Positions 1 through 4,796 of a stretch of 7,633 bases of DNA are shown here, in pieces. Made by a program: the position numbers and the translations under genes. A model generated the notes under the pieces. The model ran no database searches. It was not told where the DNA came from and saw only the letters and a list, made by a program, of their open reading frames with translations. The stretch's first letter is position 1, and every line of letters begins with the position of its first letter. This DNA comes from an uncultured Eubacteriales bacterium. Lineage in GTDB: Bacteria; Bacillota; Clostridia; Oscillospirales; CAG-272. The stretch lies in contig URPL01000045.1 in assembly GCA_900549725.1 (NCBI GenBank), positions 1-7,633 of the forward strand. Reading direction: 5' to 3'.

Positions 1-80
1 TTGAGCCCTGCTTCGGCGGCGGGAATGCAGACCTCTTTGCGCCGCTTTTGCGCGAAATGCTGGAAGCACAAAACCGCTGA
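1..80 (+). CDS. C-terminal end of an unidentified protein (partial)
   Basis: An open frame enters from the left edge in frame 3 and reads 25 residues ending GNADLFAPLLREMLEAQNR before a TGA at 78-80. The run CFGGGNADLF followed by an amphipathic helix looks like a genuine protein end rather than noise, and two possible hairpins follow the stop. The fragment is too short for me to name a family. The start lies outside the window. Confidence 0.5.
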   Translation, partial: EPCFGGGNADLFAPLLREMLEAQNR

Positions 81-91
81 GGGGGCTCTGT

Positions 92-106
92 CCTTGCTGT
101 GCAAGG
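92..106 (+). terminator. short hairpin after the upstream gene
   Basis: CCTTGC (92-97) and GCAAGG (101-106) form a perfect 6-bp stem around TGT, 11 nt after the TGA, and GTTTTC follows. A second short stem (CCTGC 117-121, GCAGG 130-134) lies just downstream, with a T-rich run at 140-150. Either or both could end transcription of the left-edge gene. The stems are short, so efficiency is uncertain. Confidence 0.4.
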
Positions 107-121
107 GTTTTCAATTCCTGC

Positions 122-150
122 TTTACACGGCAGGGCGGGTTTTTTATTTT
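122..150 (+). promoter_or_regulatory. possible promoter of the small cysteine-rich gene
   Basis: TTTACA (122-127) and TATTTT (145-150) are separated by exactly 17 nt and would start transcription near 157, about 20 nt before the ATG at 177. The match is moderate (5/6 and 4/6). The site overlaps a weak hairpin with a T tract, so these bases may instead serve as a terminator of the upstream gene. Confidence 0.3.
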
Positions 151-176
151 CAATAACTGCGAAAGGGGGCAAAATA

Positions 177-404
177 ATGCAAGAAAAAGCATCGAACCGC
201 TGCAAAAAGAGCTGCACGAAAAACAAAAGCGCATCCTCCTGCGAAAGCTGCGAATTTTTCGACTATGATGAGGAATACGGCGATTATACCTGCAACCAAA
301 GCCTGGATGAGGATGAAATGGAGGCTTTTGCACGCCGTACGACCAACGCCTGTCCCTATTATCGGTATTATGACGAATATACTTTTGTCCATAAGCAAAA
401 CTGA
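177..404 (+). CDS. small cysteine-rich protein, DUF6472-like
   Basis: This 75-residue acidic protein has six cysteines (C9, C13, C22, C25, C39, C59). The central part, CESCEFF with YDEEYGDYTC and then LDEDEMEAF, ends in an NACPYYR segment and a DEYTFVHKQN tail. That pattern matches my memory of the DUF6472 family, a short clostridial protein of unknown function with a CxxC pair and two later conserved cysteines. C22, C25, C39 and C59 could together bind a zinc ion or an iron-sulphur cluster; this is inference. The ATG at 177 was chosen because AAAGGGGGC lies about 7 nt upstream. The in-frame start at 99 would add residues encoded by the putative terminator and promoter. The gene stands alone and converges on the Nudix operon. 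No signal peptide or membrane segment is seen, so it is probably cytoplasmic. Confidence 0.85.
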   Translation: MQEKASNRCKKSCTKNKSASSCESCEFFDYDEEYGDYTCNQSLDEDEMEAFARRTTNACPYYRYYDEYTFVHKQN

Positions 405-416
405 AGCAAACAGCGG

Positions 417-450
417 AAAAGAGCGAGGCATGCATGCCTCGCTCTTTTTT
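417..450. terminator. perfect palindromic bidirectional terminator
   Basis: GAGCGAGGCATG and its exact complement (421-444) form a 12-bp stem, extended by AAAA (417-420) and TTTT (445-448) to a perfect 32-bp palindrome. It lies between the stop of the small cysteine-rich gene (404) and the stop of the Nudix gene (449), giving a U tract in both directions. The stem has no unpaired loop bases, so as RNA the central few bases must open. Confidence 0.9.
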
Positions 451-1006
451 AAATCCGACGATTCAGCTTTTCGTAAATCACGCGCATTTCCGCCTCCCGG
501 CTTGCGCGCGGGGCATCTTCCTTGACAAACCATTGCAGCGCGCTGTTTTCATCCGGCTTGATGCGCAGCGGCGCCGTTTTGTCGGCAAAAAAGCCGTATG
601 TTACATTCAGATGCAGGTGTGCCGCAACGAAGCGGCCTCTTTTTTCGTGTGGGCAGACGGGCAAAATTTCAAGGGAGATCGGCTTTTCGCCAAGCGGAAA
701 AACAGCCGCAAGCCCGCTTTCCTGCAGGACCTCTTCCCGCGCCACCGAAAACAGATCCGAATTGCCGTCCGCATGGCCGCCGAGCCATGCATAGGAGCGG
801 TAAATATTGTGGTATGCCATGAGCACATGCGTATGCGCGGCATCTGTGACCCAGGCGGAGGCGGTGAAATGCATTGCCTCGTTTTCGCGCGTTAAAAGGC
901 ATTTTTGCTCGGAAAGATACGAAAGCATCAGGCGGCGGTCCGTTTCCTCCTGCGGGCAGACGGGCTCATATTCGGAAAGCATTGCAAAGAGGGTTTCATA
1001 TTCCAT
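449..1006 (-). CDS. Nudix hydrolase with a degenerate Nudix box
   Basis: This 185-residue protein is a Nudix-fold pyrophosphohydrolase, a class that cleaves nucleoside diphosphates linked to another group. The WLGGHADGN segment leading into the box (residues 75-99), and the later HLHLNVTYGFFA strand followed by ENSALQWF, resemble a Nudix subgroup carrying GGHxDG and a distal HLDxxY-like strand. Against GX5EX7REUXEEXGU the box has G77, E92, V93, E96, G98 and L99. The first Glu is S83, the Arg is E91 and the first Glu of the EE pair is Q95. One acidic metal-ligand position is therefore amidated and the supporting Arg is lost, so activity or substrate may be altered. The substrate cannot be read from sequence. 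GGAG lies 11 nt before the ATG. It follows the protease gene by 44 nt with no terminator between, so it is probably the third gene of that operon. The stop runs directly into the palindromic terminator. Confidence 0.85.
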   Translation of the reverse strand: MEYETLFAMLSEYEPVCPQEETDRRLMLSYLSEQKCLLTRENEAMHFTASAWVTDAAHTHVLMAYHNIYRSYAWLGGHADGNSDLFSVAREEVLQESGLAAVFPLGEKPISLEILPVCPHEKRGRFVAAHLHLNVTYGFFADKTAPLRIKPDENSALQWFVKEDAPRASREAEMRVIYEKLNRRI

Positions 1007-1050
1007 TGTGGTTTCTACTCCGCTTTGTATTGCGTATGCCGCAAAAGCAA

Positions 1051-1587
1051 TTACGGCGCTTTTTTTCGGGCTGTCTGCCGCAGAAATGCAGCTTTCGGCT
1101 CACGCGGCAGGCGCAAAGGATATCCAAGATGCATCAGCTCTTGCAATTTGATGAGGACAAGCTCTTCCTCCGTTTCAAAAAGTGAAGCCATTTGGCAGGG
1201 CGCAAGACCCCGCTCTGCGGCTTCCATGCATTCCTCCGTATCGATCAGAAAATGCGCAGCGAATGCATTTGCTTCATATTCCATGCTTGTTTTGGCGCGA
1301 AAAAGAGAGAGCTCGCAAAGCTCGGCGCGGCGCGCCTGCGCGCGATGAAATACATCATGCCCCAGCTCATGCGCGCACACGGTGCGGCGCAGCTGCCCGC
1401 TCATTCGAGCGTTTAAAAAAATCGCACGGTGCTTCCAACGGAAAACATACATGCCGAGCAGGGAAGAAAATTCGTCCGTGGTTTGCACATCGATCCCGCG
1501 CAGCTTTGCCGCCGCAAACGGGTTATGCCCGCCGCTTTGCCGCACTAAGGCATTTGCCTGCCGCAAAATTTCTTTGGAATCAGGCAC
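1051..1587 (-). CDS. ImmA/IrrE family zinc metallopeptidase
   Basis: This 178-residue protein carries the zinc-protease signature HELGH (residues 73-77), with the two His as ligands and Glu74 as catalyst. About 28 residues later comes EANAFAAHFLI, whose E105 matches the third ligand of the ImmA/IrrE (Peptidase_M78) family. Known members cleave XRE-type repressors: ImmA acts on ImmR in ICEBs1, and IrrE/PprI acts on DdrO in Deinococcus. Start choice: a GTG at 1585-1587, with AAGGA 8 nt upstream, overlaps the last codons and stop of the XRE gene by 8 nt. The two are thus translationally coupled and likely made in fixed ratio. The likely substrate is that neighbour; this is inference from the pairing. 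The activating signal (damage, metal, peptide) cannot be seen. No signal peptide, so cytoplasmic. Confidence 0.92.
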   Translation of the reverse strand: MPDSKEILRQANALVRQSGGHNPFAAAKLRGIDVQTTDEFSSLLGMYVFRWKHRAIFLNARMSGQLRRTVCAHELGHDVFHRAQARRAELCELSLFRAKTSMEYEANAFAAHFLIDTEECMEAAERGLAPCQMASLFETEEELVLIKLQELMHLGYPLRLPREPKAAFLRQTARKKAP

Positions 1588-1993
1588 GGCTGTCGTCCTT
1601 CTTTTTGGATGCGTATTTTCGGTTTTCGTCTTTTGCTTTCCAATAAAAATCCTGCATGGTGCGCATCACGCCGTCCATATCCTCTTCGCTCAGCTCACCG
1701 CCTGCAAACAGCCCGCCGAGCTGGCGCACCAGGCGTGTCGCCTCCTGTTTTCCGCGATAACCGTATTTTTCCGCGGCGGATGCGATAAAGTCATCGTTTT
1801 CATTGTGCAGATAGTTGGCATCCTCCCCGAGAATCTGTGCCAGGCGGCGGTAAATTTCGCGGTTTTGCGGATAAGTATTGCCGCGCTCGTAGTTGATGAT
1901 CGTATTGACACCGAGCCCTGCTTTTTGTGCAAGCTCTGCCTGCGTCATGCTGCATGCCTTGCGGCATTGCTTCAGCTTTTGTCCGAATGTCAT
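1580..1993 (-). CDS. XRE-family transcriptional repressor (ImmR/DdrO-like)
   Basis: This is a 137-residue DNA-binding protein. Residues 4-60 form a Cro/CI helix-turn-helix (MTQAELAQKAGLGVNTIINYERG, then TYPQNREIYRRLAQILG), with the recognition helix around 28-38. A helical second domain contains the conserved run GLFAGGELSEEDMDGVM (94-110) and ends in a very basic/acidic tail. I recall this tail in clostridial XRE regulators encoded next to ImmA/IrrE proteases. The second domain is probably for dimerisation and a candidate cleavage region. The ATG at 1993 was chosen because GGGGGGAG sits 5 nt upstream; the longer frame to 2074 would translate through the promoter region. It heads the operon with the protease and the Nudix gene and is divergent from the Y-family polymerase. 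The palindrome at 2071-2083 between the two promoters is its most likely binding site, so it should repress both itself and the polymerase. Confidence 0.92.
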   Translation of the reverse strand: MTFGQKLKQCRKACSMTQAELAQKAGLGVNTIINYERGNTYPQNREIYRRLAQILGEDANYLHNENDDFIASAAEKYGYRGKQEATRLVRQLGGLFAGGELSEEDMDGVMRTMQDFYWKAKDENRKYASKKKDDSRA

Positions 1994-2035
1994 AGGCGCT
2001 CCCCCCGAAAAACACAAATTTATTGCATGTTTTCG

Positions 2036-2064
2036 TTGACAAACACAAAAAGATTGTGTATAAT
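2036..2064 (+). promoter_or_regulatory. consensus sigma-A promoter of the Y-family polymerase
   Basis: TTGACA (2036-2041) and TATAAT (2059-2064) are both perfect consensus hexamers separated by the ideal 17 nt. The start of transcription should be near 2071, the first base of the palindromic operator, leaving a 5' leader of about 65 nt before the ATG at 2136. Such a strong promoter in front of an error-prone polymerase suggests the gene is normally repressed. Confidence 0.88.
2043..2059. promoter_or_regulatory. possible second operator in the promoter spacer
   Basis: ACACAA (2043-2048) and TTGTGT (2054-2059) are inverted repeats separated by 5 nt. They fall between the -35 and -10 of the polymerase promoter and touch the first base of the -10. 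The half-site resembles that of the central palindrome (ACAAAC/GTTTGT). A related but imperfect copy (ACA at 2095-2097 and TTGTGT at 2103-2108) lies in the mirror position in the other promoter. It may be an auxiliary repressor site; AT-rich chance symmetry is the alternative. Confidence 0.4.
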
Positions 2065-2070
2065 AAAACC

Positions 2071-2083
2071 ACAAACGGTTTGT
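2071..2083. promoter_or_regulatory. central palindromic operator of the XRE repressor
   Basis: ACAAAC G GTTTGT is a perfect 13-bp palindrome around one central base (2077). It spans exactly from the predicted start of the rightward transcript (near 2071) to that of the leftward transcript (near 2083). A dimeric XRE repressor bound here would block both promoters at once. The XRE gene lies directly to the left. Binding is inferred from location and symmetry. Confidence 0.7.
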
Positions 2084-2089
2084 ATATTT

Positions 2090-2118
2090 ATCATACAGGA
2101 TTTTGTGTGTTTTGTCAA
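2090..2118 (-). promoter_or_regulatory. sigma-A promoter of the XRE-protease-Nudix operon
   Basis: On the minus strand, TTGACA (2118 to 2113) and TATGAT (2095 to 2090) are separated by 17 nt, giving a start near 2083 and a leader of about 90 nt to the ATG at 1993. It faces the polymerase promoter: each -10 lies just beyond the other's start site, so only one polymerase can use the region at a time. Confidence 0.82.
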
Positions 2119-2135
2119 GAGGGGGCGGAAAAATT

Positions 2136-3365
2136 ATGCAGCGGGCGATTCTGCATTGCGATTTGAATAATTTTTATGCCAGCGTGGAATGCAAGCTTTG
2201 TCCCTCCTTGCGCGGGATTCCGATTGCCGTCGGGGGCGATATTTCAAATCGCCACGGCATTATTCTGGCAAAAAACGAGCTTGCAAAAGCAAAGGGCGTA
2301 AAAACCGCGCAGACGATTCATCAGGCAAAGATGGCGTGCCCATCGCTCACGGTTGTTCCGCCGCATTTTGATCGGTATTTATATTATTCCGGGCAGGCGC
2401 GTAAAATTTTTGAGGAATATACGGATTGCGTTGAGCCGTTCGGTATGGATGAAAGCTGGCTGGATGTAACGGGTTCTTCTTTTCTCGGCTCTCCGCAAAC
2501 CATTGCCGATGCTTTGCGGGAGCAGTTCCGTAGCGAGCTCGGGTTGACCGTTTCCGTCGGCGTCTCCTTTAACAAGGTGTTTGCGAAGCTCGGATCGGAT
2601 CTCAAAAAACCGGATGCCACCACCGTGATCTCAAAGGAAAATTTTAAGGAGGTTGTATGGCCGCTTCCGGTGGATGCCATGATCGGCGTCGGTGAAAAAA
2701 CCGCTTCATTGCTCACGCGGCATCGCATTCGTACCATCGGCGAGCTTGCCTGCGTGCCGGAGGGATGGCTTTTTGCCATGCTCGGCAAAAGCGGTCCGAT
2801 GCTGCGGCGATATGCGGCGGGGCAGGAGAACAGTCCGGTTGTTCCGGCGGAATATGTGCCGCCTTTAAAATCGATCGGGCGCGGCATCACGACCGCGCAG
2901 AATCTGACAAATGACACAGAGGCCATGGCGCTGATCGGTGCGCTGTGCGAAAAAGTGGGGGCGCGACTGCGGGGCTACGGCATGTACGCGGGCGGGCTTT
3001 GCGTTGAGGTGAAAACAAATCGCCTGACGCATCACAGCTTTCAGTGCCGCCTTTGCCCGCCTTGCAATAAAACGCGCAGCCTCTCAAAGCAGGCATATGC
3101 ATTGTTCGCTTCCTCATATCGCTGGAAGGACCCCATCCGCGCCGTTTCCGTGCGCGTTTTCGATCTTTGCTCGGCACAGGCGGCGCAGGCGCAGCCAAGC
3201 CTTTTCGCGCAGGAGCCGGGGAATTTATCCCCGCTTGAGAAAACTGTGGATGCTTTGCAAAAGCGCTTCGGGAAATATGTGCTGCAGCCCGCGGTGCTTT
3301 TGCAGAACCGAAAATTCTCATTGGAACAGGATTTTGAAATCACATTGCCGGGCAGCACGATTTAA
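2136..3365 (+). CDS. dinB: Y-family translesion DNA polymerase (DinB/UmuC, Pol IV-like)
   Basis: This 409-residue protein copies damaged DNA with low fidelity. The palm begins DLNNFYASVE, where D9 is a metal ligand and Y14 is the expected steric gate against ribonucleotides. The second catalytic pair is D105-E106 in FGMDESWLDVT. SVGVSFNKVFAKLGSDLKKP (140-159) follows, then the thumb helix-hairpin-helix (IGVGEKTA, IRTIGELA) and a little finger starting near SIGRGITTAQ (247-256). Near the C terminus QPSLF (353-357) matches the QxxLF peptide that docks on the beta sliding clamp. The ATG at 2136 was chosen because GAGGGGG lies about 10 nt upstream and the family starts a few residues before DLNNFYASVE; the longer frame from 2103 would run through the promoter region. 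All catalytic residues are present, so it should be active. Its promoter is shared in mirror image with the XRE/ImmA-type operon, which points to control by that pair. I see no GAAC/GTTC-type LexA box upstream. Confidence 0.95.
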   Translation: MQRAILHCDLNNFYASVECKLCPSLRGIPIAVGGDISNRHGIILAKNELAKAKGVKTAQTIHQAKMACPSLTVVPPHFDRYLYYSGQARKIFEEYTDCVEPFGMDESWLDVTGSSFLGSPQTIADALREQFRSELGLTVSVGVSFNKVFAKLGSDLKKPDATTVISKENFKEVVWPLPVDAMIGVGEKTASLLTRHRIRTIGELACVPEGWLFAMLGKSGPMLRRYAAGQENSPVVPAEYVPPLKSIGRGITTAQNLTNDTEAMALIGALCEKVGARLRGYGMYAGGLCVEVKTNRLTHHSFQCRLCPPCNKTRSLSKQAYALFASSYRWKDPIRAVSVRVFDLCSAQAAQAQPSLFAQEPGNLSPLEKTVDALQKRFGKYVLQPAVLLQNRKFSLEQDFEITLPGSTI

Positions 3366-3368
3366 AAA

Positions 3369-3399
3369 AGTCTCCTCTGCGCTTGGCGCAAAGGAGACT
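3369..3399. terminator. hairpin terminator between converging genes
   Basis: AGTCTCCT and AGGAGACT, continued by TGCGC and GCGCA around a TTG loop, form a 13-bp stem with one C/A mismatch. On the minus strand it is followed by six T residues (3368 to 3363), so it is a strong terminator for the TetR gene. For the polymerase gene, ending at 3365, the following tract is CATCCTTCATTTTT, which is weaker but may serve. Confidence 0.85.
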
Positions 3400-3416
3400 C
3401 ATCCTTCATTTTTCGG

Positions 3417-4016
3417 TTACTGTTTTTCCGTTGTTTTTGTGTTTTTATAGTCATTCTGAAGCAGCGTCAGGCAGCGGCGCAGAGTCGAAAGCTGTGCGGT
3501 GAGCGCCTCCTTATCTCCGAACATGGCATAATGTACGCAGGCATGCACATAAACAAAAATCAGCGGGGTGAGGACATCATACGGTACCCCCAGTGTTTTT
3601 TCAAGGCGCTTGGAGTAGGTGGTGTAGCGCTGGTTGACATCCTGCATAAAGCGCTTGCCGTATTCGATATATTTCGGATGCGTGTAGATCTGATACATCA
3701 GACGGTATTCTTTGCCGTGCTTTTGTTCGGTCCAATAGGGCAGCTCCTCTAAAAAGGCGATCAGCTCGTCCGGGTCCTCGGGGGCTTTGCTCATAAATTC
3801 ATCTTCAATCTTTGTCATGCAGTGCTGCGTGGACTGAATCACGAGGTCTTCGACATTGTCAAAATAGGTGTAAAAGTTCGGCTTTGTCATGCCGCATGCA
3901 TCGGCAAGCTTCTGAATTCCGGTGCCGGAAAAACCGTTTTCGCAGTAGCAGGCGAAGCTGCGCTCCATGATCTCCGTCTTTTTTGCTTTGTAGTATGTTT
4001 CGTTGCGTCTTCTCAT
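3417..4016 (-). CDS. TetR/AcrR-family transcriptional regulator
   Basis: This 199-residue protein has a standard TetR DNA-binding domain at the N terminus. A first helix (KKTEIMERSFACYCENGFSG) is followed by the helix-turn-helix TGIQKLADACGMTKPNFYTYFDNVEDLV (residues 32-59). The all-helical C-terminal ligand domain (about 60-190) contains many aromatic and several cysteine residues; its ligand cannot be told. The ATG at 4016 was chosen because AGGAG lies 7 nt upstream. The alternative ATG at 4037 would translate that ribosome binding site as Lys-Arg-Arg. It has its own extended -10 promoter but also lies 101 nt downstream of the HAD gene with no clear terminator between, so read-through from the ATPase operon is possible. 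Targets are unknown; the adjacent operon and its own promoter are the usual candidates. Confidence 0.9.
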   Translation of the reverse strand: MRRRNETYYKAKKTEIMERSFACYCENGFSGTGIQKLADACGMTKPNFYTYFDNVEDLVIQSTQHCMTKIEDEFMSKAPEDPDELIAFLEELPYWTEQKHGKEYRLMYQIYTHPKYIEYGKRFMQDVNQRYTTYSKRLEKTLGVPYDVLTPLIFVYVHACVHYAMFGDKEALTAQLSTLRRCLTLLQNDYKNTKTTEKQ

Positions 4017-4065
4017 CGTGATTCTCCTCTTCTGCAAAATTGCGACATCTTTTGACTGCGGTTAA

Positions 4066-4094
4066 ATTATAGCACGAATCTTCGGTAAATACAA
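4066..4094 (-). promoter_or_regulatory. promoter of the TetR gene (extended -10)
   Basis: On the minus strand TGCTATAAT (4074 to 4066) is a consensus extended -10. TTGTAT (4094 to 4089), 17 nt upstream, is a weak -35 of the kind extended -10 promoters tolerate. The start would be near 4059, about 43 nt before the ATG. It lies between the HAD stop and the TetR start. Confidence 0.65.
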
Positions 4095-4117
4095 TGAAAA
4101 CCGAGTGAAAAATGTGA

Positions 4118-4765
4118 TTATTTTCGGATAATTTCAAAGATTTCCCTCGGTGTGTGCACAAGATATTGTGCCCCGAGCGTTTTCAAAAACGCTTCCTCAC
4201 GAAACCCCCAACTTACAAGCGCACAGTCAACACCCGCATTTTCGGCGGTTTTTGCATCCACCTCGCTGTCGCCGATATAAAGTGCATCCCGCGGGGAGGC
4301 GCCGAAGAGCTGCAGCACATGGTTAAGCGAATCGGGGCATGGCTTTTTGCGGATTCCGCTTTTTTCGCCGACGCAATAGTCAAGCAGCCCCGGGAAAAAA
4401 TCGGCGCACAGCGTCTGCACGGCGGCATCCACCTTATTGGAGACAACGGCGATCTTGATCCCGCTCTCCCGCAATTTTGAAAAAAGCTGCAAAATGCCGG
4501 GGTAGGGTGCCGTTTTGATGCGGCAATGCGCGGGATAATACGAGGCAAATTCCGCAAATACGGCATCCGTCAGCTTCGGCGGCGTGTTTTCCGGCACTCC
4601 GCATTCCACCAGGGCGCGGATTCCGTTTCCAAGATAAGAGCGCACCTGCGCAAGGCTTCTGCAGGGCATGGAAGAAAGCGCAAGGGCGTGATTGAGGCTG
4701 TCGCAAAGATCCTCCAAAGTATTGAGAATCGTGCCGTCCAGATCAAAAATTGCAATGCGATACAT
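4118..4765 (-). CDS. HAD-superfamily phosphatase, phosphoglycolate-phosphatase-like
   Basis: This 215-residue protein is a subfamily IA HAD hydrolase. Motif I is FDLDGTILNT, with nucleophile D8 and acid/base D10. A four-helix cap follows (about residues 15-80), then motif II VVSNK (S109), motif III Lys in RKKPCPD (about 140-145), and motif IV YIGDSEVDAKTA with D166 and D170 for magnesium. Length and motifs resemble Gph/PpaX phosphatases, which clear 2-phosphoglycolate or pyrophosphate, but HAD substrates cannot be assigned from sequence. The ATG at 4765 has AGGAGG 8 nt upstream. The longer frame to 4846 would overlap the ATPase end and is rejected. It follows the cation ATPase by 31 nt, so the two are probably co-transcribed and the gene falls under the same manganese riboswitch. 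HAD enzymes need a divalent metal, which makes the pairing plausible but not proven. Confidence 0.9.
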   Translation of the reverse strand: MYRIAIFDLDGTILNTLEDLCDSLNHALALSSMPCRSLAQVRSYLGNGIRALVECGVPENTPPKLTDAVFAEFASYYPAHCRIKTAPYPGILQLFSKLRESGIKIAVVSNKVDAAVQTLCADFFPGLLDYCVGEKSGIRKKPCPDSLNHVLQLFGASPRDALYIGDSEVDAKTAENAGVDCALVSWGFREEAFLKTLGAQYLVHTPREIFEIIRK

Positions 4766-4796
4766 GGCGGATGCCTCCTGTTTTATTTTCGGATAT

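Noticed and set aside
2103..2135. Upstream extension of the polymerase start
   Set aside because: It would translate the -35 region of the opposing promoter and the ribosome binding site; ATG at 2136 is well placed.
1994..2135. LexA (SOS) box upstream of the polymerase
   Set aside because: No GAAC or GTTC half-site is present in the intergenic region; the symmetry there is ACAAAC/GTTTGT instead.
1382..2170. Plus-strand open frame of 262 codons
   Set aside because: It lies antisense to the protease and XRE genes, both of which have clear domains and ribosome binding sites, and it crosses the divergent promoter region into the polymerase gene.
2384..2926. Minus-strand open frame of 180 codons inside the polymerase gene
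   Set aside because: It is a Ser/Pro-rich shadow of the conserved polymerase catalytic region, with no family resemblance.
4081..4105. Terminator after the HAD gene
   Set aside because: Only a 4-bp CGGT/ACCG stem around a 13-nt loop is possible, with no T tract on the minus strand.
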